Shown piece by piece: positions 35,345-46,700 of a stretch of DNA of 64,000 nucleotides. Location of the stretch: positions 1,798,001 to 1,862,000 of the forward strand of contig NC_057764.1 in assembly GCF_010389155.1 (NCBI RefSeq), written 5' to 3'. The notes beneath the pieces were generated by a model. That model saw nothing but the letters and a program-made list of their open reading frames with translations, was not told the origin of the DNA and did no database searches. Origin of the DNA: Erigeron canadensis (taxonomy: Eukaryota > Streptophyta > Magnoliopsida > Asterales > Asteraceae). Both the position numbers and the translations under genes were made by a program. The stretch's first letter is position 1. Each line of letters begins with the position of its first letter.

Positions 35345-35412
35345 AGATATTACATATTTTTTAACATTTTTAAAAATAAAATGCTATCATTTTTTATAAT
35401 ATAGTATAGAAA
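35345..35412 (-). mobile_element. Helitron 5'-end fragment
   Basis: The minus strand reads tctatatttctatactatat then tataaaaaatgatagc, resembling the start of the decayed copy at 24158. The rest is not traceable. Confidence 0.3.
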
Positions 35413-36343
35413 TATAGATATAGATATAATTAACAACGTCTTTTCAAATGAGAAGAAACGATTCGAAGGTGTCCAAACTCCAAACCATTATCTCTTAGGG
35501 GATTGATGGGTAGCTTGGGGGTGATCAACATATGGGCTCGAACGATAAACCCGATAAACCGGTTCGATAAAAGCCCAAATCCGATATAACCTATTAAACT
35601 CTGAAAATGGTTTTTGATTGCACTCATTAAATTAAAAAGTTCAAAACTCGAATGACAACCAGTTTTAAATTCGAAAGAATATTTTTAGTCACTGACTTAG
35701 ACTAGCACATGGTACGTAGTGAGACGTTATAAAAAATTAATTTACTACTCGTATAAGTAATCGCTAGGAACTTACTCGTCTAATCGGGTCTCTACATCTT
35801 TTTATACAAATTATAATTTGAAAAATATTAAATTATCCATCTATACGCTCTTTTCAAGGTTCATTCTCATCATCTCATGAACTTCGCTATATATATATGA
35901 CCCCTGCTTTACAACGGTTAACTAACTTATGGTCACAGGTTTAAAAGGTTATTACTTTTTGGGTTTTGCTAAACGCAACTCTTAGGATTGTTGTTAAGGT
36001 GTATTAAATAGTTGTACACTTATCATAAAATTCAGAAATGGACTTTTGATATGAAAAGGTATAAATTTTTTATGCACGTTAAATACAGCCCTTAGGGCTG
36101 CGTTTAGCATTTTCCTTAATTTTTTGACTTTTAAGTAGTGATATTATTGTATTTTTCCTATTGACATGTTTAAAAATGTAAAAATATACGTATGTGATAA
36201 ATATATTAATTATTATAACACGAATGTCACATCACATATAAAAATATAACGAGAGATATATTGAAAGGGAACTACTAATAATATCACAAAAATATATTAC
36301 TTATTCCGGTGTATTATAATATACTATAGTAATCAGTAAAACA
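35413..36343. other. Intergenic, nothing recognised
   Basis: No gene or element boundaries are seen. The minus-strand ORF at 35430-35627 has no motif. Confidence 0.45.
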
Positions 36344-36898
36344 CTAGAAATAAACACCCGCGTGTTGTCGCGGAGCTTTTATAGTAACGTCGTGGACAAT
36401 GATTCATTAAACTTAAACACATTGCCGCAAACTATATTACACACCTTGAGGCAAGACTCAAGTAGATTATCTTTTCAGATGACAATGTTTTGGTACAAAT
36501 TTGATAAAGTCACCAACAAACATTTATTTGACATTGTAACAATAAAGCATTTTATTGATAGGCTAAAATGTAAAAGATAAAAACTTTATGAGGTTAAATG
36601 GTAAAGACGTAAAAGTTGATGGGCTAAACTGTAAAAGGAAAAAACTTTGGGGTTAAAAAGTAAAGAGAAAACTTTAAGGAGTTAAATTGTAAAGTAGTAA
36701 AAGGTGATGGGCTTAAATTTGGAGGTTAAAAAGTAAAGAGAAAACTTTAGGGAGTTAAAATGTGAAGTAGTAAAAGGTGATGGACTTAAATGTAAAAGGT
36801 AAAATCTTTAGGGGTTTAAAGGGTAAGGAGTTCAAAGTTGCATGTATGTGAGTTGTACCATGTGCATAAAAACTTGTAAAAAACCTGTTAGTTTTTAG
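36344..36898 (-). mobile_element. Helitron with 3' hairpin
   Basis: The minus-strand 3' end is CTAG (36344-36347) with T following at 36343. Eleven bases inside the end a perfect hairpin occurs at 36359-36374: ccgcg, loop tgttgt, cgcgg. This is the standard Helitron terminator. The body has a 73-bp direct repeat (ggttaaaaagtaaagagaaa at 36651 and 36724). The 5' limit near 36898 is a guess. Confidence 0.55.
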
Positions 36899-36899
36899 T

Positions 36900-37735
36900 A
36901 TATATATAAATATATATGGTAAATATATCACTTATTGTGATATAAAAAAGATTTTGTGAAACTAATATCACTTTCATATATTGAAAATATAACTTCATAT
37001 ATTGAAAATATAAAAAAAATTTACACCTTTTACTTAATGTTAGGTCATCGTCACATTCGTTTCATATTTGAAATGTATAAGTATTATTTACTAACAACAT
37101 ATCTTTCTCAACTTTTTCTCACATATTTCTCAAATAACTTAATATAACTTAAAATTAAAACAAAACTAACGTTTCCTTCATATTTTCTCAGAAAACACAA
37201 GCGAGAAAAATACTTTACCATCCATTTTCTCAAGAAAATGCCAAAACACACACATTTGGCTAAGGCCTAAGCTCTTTAATCAATCAAATTCAATGATCAA
37301 TATTACCACCACTACCACCATTCTCCCTCGTCACCACTCCATAGTTCTTCCTTGTCGCTGTTGGCTGTCATTGCCTGTTACATTGATGTCACTGTGCAAT
37401 CTACTCTGGTGAATCAATAATCACAATGTGATTCGGTACGGGTTCCATTCTTAAGGGTATTCATAAAAAGAAGATATTGTTATACAACTTTCATGTCCTT
37501 TTATATTAAATAATAATAAATTTGGAAGGACTTCACATAAAAAATTAAGAGGTGATGAATGAAAAATAATTAATTACACATGTCAAAATGTTATAGTATT
37601 AAATTGATTATTTAGGCTAAAGTTTTAAGATGATTAATCATTTTTCATAAAATGATAATAAATTTGAGAAGGTAAAATTTTAACGAACGTCAATAAAAAA
37701 ATGGTCGATTGGAAGAGTTAACAAAATGAGATGAG
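36900..37735. other. Intergenic, nothing recognised
   Basis: AT-rich with a tandem 'cttcatatattgaaaatata' pair near 36975-37010. No gene. Confidence 0.45.
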
Positions 37736-37738
37736 TTA

Positions 37739-38059
37739 GACTATTTCCAATGTTAAGGATGCCCTTAGGCGTCCTTGAGCTGTCACATCATATCCTTACA
37801 AATCCTTATACATCTTTACAAATCTTTCAAATCTTATAATTTTATCTCCAGTCATACAAACATTCTCCAATCATACAAACATTCTTACATATCCTTATAT
37901 ATCTTTTTACCTCCATTAGAAAACAAAAATATATTAGGTAAGGACAAGTAAAGACATGCCCTTAGGTAAGGGCATCTTTCAAAAAATCCTTAATTTTGGA
38001 CAAGCTTTAACGGCGAAAGATATACAAGAACACCTACAAACGCCCCATTAGAGATAGCC
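37739..38059. mobile_element. PIF/Harbinger-type MITE (Tourist-like)
   Basis: The 321-bp element starts GACTATTTCCAATG and ends CATTAGAGATAGCC. The inverted ends match at 11 of 14. It is flanked by TTA at 37736-37738 and 38060-38062, the 3-bp TSD of this superfamily. The interior is non-coding. Confidence 0.78.
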
Positions 38060-38184
38060 TTATCATAATTCTATTGCTGAGAGTTAAAAAGTTGATAAAA
38101 TCACTTTACCACTTCTAGGCCCTTGGACGTAACCCATTTGTCCGATACGTTTATTTTGTCTCTGCAACTTAAAGTTACCGATCC

Positions 38185-38387
38185 CACGTGAGCCTAAGTT
38201 TTGTATTGGCCAACACTAAAATAAAACTAATGATATGAGAAAGGTTTACACGTGGAGGGTAGACCCACAAGTATGTGACACATATCTAGTAGGATCTGAT
38301 TCATATTGACACGTACATAAACTCTGAACAATGTATATATTGAGGCTGTGCATTTTTCAAGAAATCCTAATGGTACTGGTACACGTG
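38185..38387. promoter_or_regulatory. Cluster of three G-boxes
   Basis: Perfect CACGTG palindromes occur at 38185-38190, 38249-38254 and 38382-38387, with a fourth ACGT core, gacacgtac, at 38308. In plants such ACGT clusters bind bZIP/bHLH factors and confer ABA or light response. A tgtatatatt sequence sits at ~38330. No ORF follows on either strand, so the target gene, if any, is unknown. Confidence 0.4.
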
Positions 38388-38774
38388 TCATCAAGGTCCC
38401 CAACCTTTGATGTGTGTGCCTCCATCTTTCAGCCACTCAATTTGGCTGGGATTCCTTGGTATTTAATTCAATTTTAAATATATTATAAAAAATAGGATTT
38501 TTGTTTTTTACATTTTTTTCATGAAAAGTAATTCATAACATTATTTTTTTGCGATGTATTATTAGACGTGTTTTACATCATTTTATAATATAATTAATCT
38601 AAACATATTTAATGGTACATTTAAAAATGTGGTAACGATATACTAATTAAACATGTTTCATAAAATTTCACAATATAACACACTAAAAACATATTTGATG
38701 ATATATGTTTATAAATGATGGTCTGAGGAAGCTCTATCAAACCATATATTTATAACATTTTTCTTAAAACTTCG

Positions 38775-39018
38775 TTATTAAGGAAGCTGCAAGTCACCAA
38801 GGTTTTATCCTTGAGGTGGAGGGTTCGATCCTTGCCAAGTGCGTAATCGACTCTCCATTAAATTTTCTATGTGCGAGAGCCTCTTGGAGTTTTTCCTTGG
38901 TAGCCGACTCAGTTTGGATATAGCAAGATCCAGTTAAGACAACTGACTCACTGAGTAAGTCCTTATCATGTTAGGTAAGGAGTGTATCGGAATTTCTATA
39001 ATGTGCACCTGACAAAAA
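38775..39018 (+). mobile_element. tRNA-derived SINE
   Basis: A-box-like agtcaccaaggttttatc is followed by B-box ggttcgatcc at ~38822. The body includes gatatagcaagatccagtta and ends cacctgac plus poly-A. The second copy at 59555 shares the B-box region and the gatatag(c/t)aa block. No TSD was found. Confidence 0.6.
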
Positions 39019-39019
39019 A

Positions 39020-40820
39020 ATATATCAACCCATATTTATTGATAGAGACTTGAGAGGCCTGCAAAATTTAGGCTTCATGGACTGATAAAGGGCTCGAAAT
39101 TTAAAGCTTTAGGCATAATAAGCAGTATGTTTTTCAGGTTGGAAGGGGATATTTTCGAAAATAATTTGGTTTCTTTTAGAATTGGAATAAAACATATGAA
39201 TTCGAAGAGACATAACGCATGGGCATAAATTTGTTCTAAAAAAAGGATAATGATGTGAGGTGACATATATAACTTTGTTTAAACAAATCTTACTCTACGC
39301 AAGATATCAAACATTCTAATTGTGACAAATATTGAATTAATAACCACAGAAATTAAAACAGAACATCAATTTATAATACTGCAATATATTAAGAAGATAA
39401 AAAGGTTGATGCGAGTCATCTTTAAACCTAATTTATTGGTAGTTTGGAGCTAACACAAATATTTATGGCCACAAATTATTTCTCTAATTGTGTGTAAAAC
39501 ATGATTCAACCAACAAACAATCAGACATTTCTATATATATTAGTTTGGTTTACCTGCAAACAAACCCAACATTATCTGTCAAATCAAATCATACAAAATT
39601 AAGGTTTAAGTTGGGAAGTAGTCATAGAAATGTAGTTACTTCTAATCTTATGTAATGGCAAAGCTTGACCTATATGCCATGGATATATCAATAATCACAC
39701 AATGTATAACTTAACGAACAATTTAATGAATTTTATTGTTATTTTGTTTATCAAGCAGATGAAAGATATTGTATGTGTGTTTATACAACTTATTGTTTGA
39801 TAATTTTGATGAACAACATTTCTCTATCATGCATTGGTACAAATGATGTAGATATTTTACAACTTACAAAATGCAAATTTGGTTCGTGTTCACCCACAAA
39901 AACTGCCTTCATACTGTCAAAGATTATGGAACAATTAACGAATCTGGGTATGTTTGTTTTTTTATTCACTAATATATCTGCTTGGATAAATATTGAAAAC
40001 GTCTATATACATACTCACCAATTCGTCATAAACACTCATTATATGCAAGTATGCTTTTTAATTATATGGAAAGTATATGAAAAGTATCAATTTATACTTC
40101 CCGTACGATGAATATTTGGGTATTTATGTCGAATTAAAATGTTCCTTTAACACGACCTGTTTGAGTAAAGTAGCCAATTCCTATTGGTTTTAATAGTTAA
40201 ACTTTTTTATTTTACCTAGAAAAACTATACGCGTTAGCTTTTTGTATGCAAACAAAACAAAAATGGAAAGAAAAAAAAATAGAACAAGAGAATTGAGAAA
40301 AAAGAAGAGGACCATATTATTCTACAAGATGACAGGAAAATAAATAGGTGTGGGCTTGAAGGAAGACACGCATGGGAGTGGCCATATGACATGCACCACC
40401 TCATTGCCATTTGGATAATTCTTCCACGGATATGGGGATGGTTGTTGAACATAACCCATGACTCTATGTAGATGGTGGACCCATCGTTCGTTCAATAGAT
40501 TTATAAAATGATTAGATCATGTGTATTTTGATTCATTAGCGTATATTTTTTTATAAAAAAAAAAAGTAAAATTTTACAATGAAATTTAAAACAATGCAAA
40601 ATAAATTAAATTCATTTATTTGGTACTCAAACTTAACACACCTTGTAGCACCTTCTGCCTGCTATGTATACAAGAACATATAAACCTAATTGCGTTTAAA
40701 CATAGGGTATGGTATGTCAAAAGAATTGGGAATGATGAGTGGAAATTGCAACTCCACAGAGGATTCCCTAGGGTCATTGGATACTATCATGTGGCGGAGT
40801 ACCTCTCCGTCCCTTCTCGT
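39020..40820. other. Intergenic, nothing recognised
   Basis: The plus-strand ORF 39773-40111 (112 codons) is Ile/Asn-rich with no motif. The others are shadows or low complexity. No repeat boundaries were seen. Confidence 0.4.
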
Positions 40821-40929
40821 CCCTCCCCGTTTTTTTTCCTCTTCTCCGCCTTCAAGGTGTTGGTTTAATTAAATTGTTCTTTCGAGTAATTCCAGGATCC
40901 CAAATTCTGACTTGCAACTCCATAGCTTG

Positions 40930-41570
40930 CTAATCATATCGAAGTTGTTTAATAAACTCAATCATATGTATCAAACTAGAAAGTTCATCAACTTTTGCAC
41001 AAACCTTTAAACCAAAACCTGCACCTTTAAGCCCATTCTCCCCATTCCAGTCATATATGGATCGCTTTTTATCGTCTGCCAGAACTTCATAAGCATTGCT
41101 TATGTCCTTGAATTTTAGTTCAGCTCCTCGTTCTTGGTTTGCATCAGGATGATTATTCCTTGCAAGATCTAAAGGTGTCTGGGATAAGGATACCCCTGCT
41201 TGTGATACCTCCGATTGCTTCAACCCAAACTGATTTGTTTTTGGTGAAGTTGTACGAACTGTTGGTATGCCAACATCCTGAATCATCGGTTGCTGGGGTA
41301 GAGGCTGGTTTGCCACTGCCGCCAATGCATCTAACTTCTGCTATGTCCCAACTACAATTGGTTCAAGTTTATCCGGCCTAGTTGTAAACCTCAACTGAAA
41401 TTGTTAAGTGGCCAACTGAGATCGCGCAATGGCTGCTCAAAAACGATTGATCTGAGCATGCATTATGTCCACCCAAGCCTCAGTAGATTCACGGTATTGC
41501 TGTACATCAGCATCAACATCAACGGTCGTCCTTGATTCCATAGTTAAACAAAAGCACAGGTTGCAAGATC
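40930..41570 (-). pseudogene. Retroelement leader/gag-like region joined to a DnaJ fragment
   Basis: The open frame 40930-41325 contains the C-terminal two-thirds of a J-domain: [38 protein letters not shown] and GLKGAGFG (family pattern ARxYHPDxN...FKEISxAYEVLSDxxKRxxYD). The HPD tripeptide needed to stimulate Hsp70 is kept. Helix I is missing and no Gly/Phe or zinc region follows. Upstream in the same orientation the sequence reads MESRTTVDVDADVQQYREST and AQINRF with stops, resembling the start of a retroelement gag next to a primer site. It therefore looks like host DnaJ sequence (type I, organellar-like) captured in a retroelement. Confidence 0.6.
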
Positions 41571-41573
41571 AAT

Positions 41574-41588
41574 GCTCTGATACCAATT
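41574..41588 (-). promoter_or_regulatory. Primer binding site
   Basis: On the minus strand this reads ttggtatcagagca, the standard plant tRNA-iMet primer site. It directly follows the LTR-like sequence to its right. Confidence 0.7.
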
Positions 41589-41877
41589 GATACGAACCAA
41601 TGGCTTGTATCAAATGATAAGAACAATAAAAAAGATAGGCTGGTATTCGAGAACCAGCAAACTCCCAAATTAACTAAACAAGAACAATAAACTGATAATA
41701 ATATTCCACACTTCAGAATTACAACCCTAATATTCTTTGTATGCTAATCCTATAGCTTAATGATCAAGTTAACAAAATAATATAAAAGATATCATAAGAT
41801 ATCTATAGTAAAGACAATACTTTCCTAATCATAATAATAATAAAACTAATATTATATTACTAAATAATATAAACATC
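41589..41877 (-). repeat. Probable 5' LTR of the DnaJ-carrying element
   Basis: It begins TGATACGAACC at the primer site. A CA at ~41877 is a possible outer end. No second LTR was found on the left. ttctcgtccct occurs at 40814-40824 and 41900-41910, a possible longer duplication around the whole unit. Confidence 0.45.
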
Positions 41878-41910
41878 CAGCAGATCCATACGGAATATTT
41901 TCTCGTCCCT

Positions 41911-42204
41911 TCCACCCTTTTTAATTTTTTAGCTTAAAATAAAATAAAATAAAGTTAAATTACATTTAATACAAATTACTAAATTCATACAATAACTAAT
42001 ATTTTCAGTAAATAACTTTTATATACAAAATGAATTATTTTATAATTACTTAAGTTTAAAACTAATTTAAAATAATAATAATAATAGTAACAATAATAAT
42101 ATAATATATAGAAAACAAAAAAAAAAACAAAAACAAAAGACTCTGCAACAATATTATAAATAATTTAAACTTCAAGGTATAAATTGTAAAATTGAATTTA
42201 GTTA
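41911..42204. other. AT-rich spacer
   Basis: A-rich and AAT-repeat sequence. Nothing recognised. Confidence 0.5.
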
Positions 42205-42213
42205 ATATTATAT

Positions 42214-42406
42214 GGGAAAATAATCCGTATTGCACCGCTTCACCTATCTTAGGTACTGCGATGTTAAAAAAAATTACAAATTAAACCTTTGAATTTGATA
42301 AACATACAAAACCCCCCTGAATTTTACATAATCCCCCCCTAAATTTTACATAATTCCCCTTGCTTTACCTAAGATAGGTATTGCATGCTTTACCTAACAT
42401 TTCCCC
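42214..42406. mobile_element. 193-bp MITE with 9-bp TSD
   Basis: Starts GGGAAAAT and ends CATTTCCCC. A perfect 9-bp duplication ATATTATAT flanks it at 42205-42213 and 42407-42415. Sub-terminal cacctatcttaggtactgc and ctttacctaagataggtatt are inverted partners. The 9-bp TSD points to the Mutator superfamily, though the AT-rich TSD could be partly chance. Confidence 0.65.
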
Positions 42407-42446
42407 ATATTATATATATATATATATATATATATAAAGTTTCCTT

Positions 42447-43078
42447 ATTTTGAGAACAATTTTTTTTGAAAGAACCATGAGAACTTTTAAAATATGTATT
42501 TGTTCACATGTTTTTTTTGTTCATTCACATGTGAAATAATATAAAACTGTATTTTTTAAGAAGCCTTCAAAATAGCCTTTTGTGAAGTTGTGAATGAATT
42601 TGTTCACGTTTTTTGTTCACATGTGATAAACGGCTATATATAAGGTTTTGAAAAAAAAATCTTCTACACCATATGTTTTTATGACGTTTCACATGTAAAT
42701 GAACAAAAAAAAACATGTGATCCAATATAAAATTTAGGAGTTCTTACAGTTCTTACAAAAAAATGGGTTTTATGTATTGGATCACATGTTATTTTTGTTC
42801 ATACACATACGAAACGTTATAAAAATATATGTTGCAGAAGAAAGTTTTTCTCAAAACCTTAAAAATACCCATTTGTTAACATGTGAACGAAAACGTGAAC
42901 ATATTCATTCACAAGTTCACAAAAGGCTATATTGAATGTTTTTTAAAAAATTTTCTCCAACAACATACCTTTTTTTTATTATTTCCCATGTGAATGAACC
43001 AAAAAAACATATTATCCAATATATAATTTGAGAGTTGTATGGTTCTTACAAAAATAATGGTTCTCAAAATAACTTTTC
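42447..43078. mobile_element. Foldback MITE between (TA)n tracts
   Basis: The ends are inverted: ttattttgagaaca on the left, ggttctcaaaataa on the right. Near-complete internal palindromes centre on ~42755 (cacatgtaaatgaacaaaaa against ttgttcatacacatacg). Both sides are pure (TA)n. The same terminus occurs at 1-34. Confidence 0.68.
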
Positions 43079-43099
43079 AATATATATATATATATATAT

Positions 43100-43645
43100 A
43101 TCAATGGATCTGTGAGCCTTCTCCTTTGCCAGCACCATATATATATATCGATATATCAACGGATCTGTGCACCTCTTTCCCAGCACCCACCTGCAACATA
43201 TTTATATAAATATGTATATGTATATATATATATATATAAATGGCAGCCTAGTTAAAAGAAAAGGAAAAACACAACCAACGGTCAAATATACAGTCACAAA
43301 GTCGCGACTAGGCTGGGGACAGCCATCCACACTTTGCTCACCTCCCAACCGGTACCGGTACCACGGGGCGGTGTTCCCTTAGGTACCGGACCAAAACCTT
43401 TAGTGCCTATGGCACTCCGTCCTCTCTCAGGAAAGCCATTCTTGATAAAACTTAAATTTTTAATCCGTCCCACTTTTAAAATAATTAAATTATTTCATTT
43501 TACATCAATTGATTATTTTTACATTACTAACCTTCAGAATTTGTCGTCATCGCCATCACCACCTGTCTCTAGCACCACCACGCTGATCTCATTACCACTA
43601 TCTTTGTCGCAACCATTTAATATTTTCTAAAGGCTATGACATGCA
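43100..43645. other. Short repeats, no gene
   Basis: A duplicated block 'tcaa(t/c)ggatctgtg...ccagcacc' occurs at ~43102 and ~43157, and TA tracts near 43225. The plus ORFs at 43167-43630 have no recognisable domain. Confidence 0.4.
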
Positions 43646-43649
43646 TGAA

Positions 43650-43925
43650 TGCTGGAACTTAAACTAAACTTATTATAGTTTGAGTTAAGAATGTAATTAG
43701 TATAAAGTATACATAAAGCATTAAGTGTGTATTAGATAGGTGTCATGTATGTAATAAAGAAAGTTGAAAAGGTATTTAGAACCACCATAATGGTTCATAA
43801 AGTAATAGGTGTGTAGAACCATCACAATGGTTCAAAGTGTCTCTACATTGTTTATAAATATCCATGAAATCATTGTAAAAAAGTGTTAATTTATTCTACA
43901 AAGTTATACGTATTGTGTCAACAAA
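43650..43925 (+). mobile_element. Possible solo LTR
   Basis: It begins TGCTGGAACTTAAAC and ends GTGTCAACA, with a TATA-like tttataaatatcc at ~43850 and a duplicated 'agaacca(c/t)ca(t/c)aatggttca' block. The form suits a short copia LTR, but no TSD or partner was found. Confidence 0.3.
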
Positions 43926-44263
43926 TTTTTGCCCCTATCACTATTAATTCATAACATCACAAGAACGTCAAGAACATTCATGCAAAATTTGTAATTGTTA
44001 TTTTTGCACCGTTTTTATAAAGCACGGAAAATAAACACGTCTGTTTTTCCAATCAAAAGACTAGACACAAAAATCATAATTTATTTTAAAAGGATTTATG
44101 GGGTAGGCCCAAAGATCATTAAATTAAAGCCCAACGAAATCGAATAATTAGGTATTTAGGTGTAAATAATAAAAGATTGGTAAACATTTTTTAAGAAATT
44201 CACAACTATTAAATTATTGTAAGAATTACTATAACTAGGATTTGTAAAGAAGATTTAAAAAAC

Positions 44264-44466
44264 AAGACCTTAGTGGCAAATAAGACCTTTGTGGCGATTA
44301 AGACCTTCATGATTAATAAGACCGTAATGGCAAAATAAGACTTTAGTGGCAATCAAGTCTTTAGTGGCAACAAAACCTTAGTGACATACAAGACCTTAGT
44401 GGCAATGCAGTCTTTAGTGGCAACAAAATCTTAATGGCGAATAAGTCCTTATGGCAAACAAGACCT
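44264..44466. repeat. Minisatellite, ~17-bp unit
   Basis: About 11 degenerate copies of aagaccttagtggcaa. It abuts the kinesin fragment at 44470. Confidence 0.85.
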
Positions 44467-44469
44467 ATA

Positions 44470-44640
44470 ATGATTTGTTTATACAGGATGCCTCTCGGCC
44501 TTTCACAGCTAGCCAGATCTACCAAATTTAATCTCCCAAGCGTAAGGTGCGTTACAAAACCCTTTTCTCGACGACCAAGATAATATGGTAAAATTTGATG
44601 AAAAGGGAGAATGAAGGCTAGTTTTTCGACCAAGATAAAT
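44470..44640 (-). pseudogene. Kinesin motor-domain fragment, copy 1
   Basis: The minus strand encodes LGRLNLVDLASCERPRGILY, equivalent to the switch-II region of kinesin motors (LNLVDLAGSERQ). It aligns base by base with 52345-52515 but lacks ~24 bases after CER. Homology stops where the minisatellite begins. It cannot make a motor. Confidence 0.72.
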
Positions 44641-44649
44641 GTCTTCTTC

Positions 44650-46230
44650 ATAGCAACTACCCGCCTCACCAAGCTAAGTGTTTCACTAGCTCAACCTACT
44701 TAACCTGAGGGAACAACGTTTTTCAAAAGAGCAAGTGTTAGCTTTAAAAGTTAAGTAAGATAACATGAATTTAAGAAATCATTTGCCAATTCATTATATA
44801 TTAACAAAAATATTTCATATATGTTAATGTCACATAATCGTCATAACACATGTCATATCACATTTAAACCTATCACCTACACACATAAAACATAACACAT
44901 TAGGATTCATCATATTCCTAATTATGCCTATTCTTTCATACTTTACTTTCTTTCTTTACTTTACTTTATTTCTTTACTTTACTTTTGCCTAGACGTAGGC
45001 TATGTGACATAAGCCACACATACTTAGGGATGTGGGGTTGTGTGTAGGCGGCCATAATACCTTACATGGGATCCTCACACCCGACTTGATGGGTAGACCT
45101 TACGGCGGTCCATCGTCATCATTAAGGCAAGACAAAGTCATTCCAACTGAGTATACTGTTTGAACTTTGCGCGTGTAGTGGTTAGTTACTCCACCCGAAT
45201 ACACTCAAACATAACTATGCCACAGGGAGGTATCTAGATTCCCACACCACGTGACCACGTTGAACGGACTCTACCGGAAAACGTAATTTTTTTAAAAAAA
45301 AAGCCAGATGAAGAAATCATAACCCAGATGAAGAAATCATAACCTAGATGAACAATAAAACATAACCCAGATGAATAACTCATAACTTAGATGAACAAAA
45401 AGCATAACCCAGATGAACAAAAACCATTACCCATATGAAGAAATCATAACCCAGATGAACAAAAACAAAACATAACCCAGATAAACAAAAGATAACCCCG
45501 ATGAACTAAAAGACAACCCAGATGAACACTTAATGTCCAACAATAGAGGATTTTAAAGCAAAAATGGTCATTTCTCAAAATCTCCAATTCTTCCCATCTC
45601 AAGAACCCTAATTCTTGGAACTAAAATTAAAACTAAGTTAGAAGAATTCTTACCTTGAAGGATAATAACTAAGATGGAAAAATCACAAATTCCTTTTTTT
45701 CCTTTCTTGTGTGTTTCAACCCTCACACATACACACCCACAAACTTTCTCAATTTACAAGTTAATCCATTGTGGTGATTATTACTATCATTATTATTTGA
45801 AAGGATTTGATTGATTAAGGTAAACACACTTGATGAGAATTGAAATCACACCTCTATTCTTCCCCCTTTGAAATCAATCCACACACCACCACCACACACT
45901 TTCAATTTCAATCTTTCAATTTAGAAGAATAATGGAAGATTATTGTTATTGTTGAATGATTCTAAAAATGAATTGAATTGAGTTTGATTTAGAATAGAAT
46001 TAAGAGAAGAAGAAGAAGGGAGTGGGTGGTGAGTCACAAAAAGGAGGGATGGCTGGCACTTCTACTGAGTGTCACGCCCCTTTCTAATTTTTGTGGGTAT
46101 TTTACCCGCTATCCGCTAAAGTTCCAACTAAATTAACCCCAGATTCAAAATAAAATATTAGGAAAATATTTTAATGTCAAAACTACAAAAAGGATTAATT
46201 TATTTATCTTAAAAATCTTGGGGTGTTACA
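44650..46230 (+). mobile_element. LTR-type sequence ending GGGGTGTTACA
   Basis: The last ~200 bp (tacccgctatccgctaaagt, then ccccag...aaatattaggaaaat) match the ends of the two solo LTRs at 26659 and 34021. An internal minisatellite and 'accttacggcggtccatcg' sequence lie upstream. The start was not found, so this may be truncated. Confidence 0.5.
45300..45535. repeat. Minisatellite, ccagatgaa unit
   Basis: About ten degenerate units of ~22 bp based on cataacccagatgaacaaaa. Confidence 0.88.
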
Positions 46231-46700
46231 CACGTACACACTAGCTCCAAAGAACTAGCATGGGTTAAGCTTAACACAACTTTACTTATGCTCGAGACTT
46301 CTTAATTATATTAGCTTAGGCTACACTTTCACCTAAACTAATCACTTATAATCATCATTACTTTACTTTATATTAGCTTAGGCTACACTTTCATCTAAAC
46401 TATTCACATACATCTTTTCTTTACTTTAGGTCCCTTAATCGTGCACGTGTCATGGCAAAACCTATAGATGTCTAGTAACTAGGTGTTCAAGCCATGCAAG
46501 TAGTCATTTGACATACATACATCATCACATCATCATCACATATTAGAATCACATCGCCATATCATTTTATATTTATATCAACGTATCTTTCATCATATCG
46601 TTATATTATAGTAACATCATATCATCATGTCATATTTCTTTTCATCATAACATACATAAGCTTACCATTCATCATCAATGGTAATCATAATATATCCCTT
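46231..46700. other. LTR-like debris with duplicated block
   Basis: tatattagcttaggctacac occurs at ~46308 and ~46371 with similar downstream sequence, so this is a ~64-bp duplication. CAT-rich sequence follows. No gene. Confidence 0.45.
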
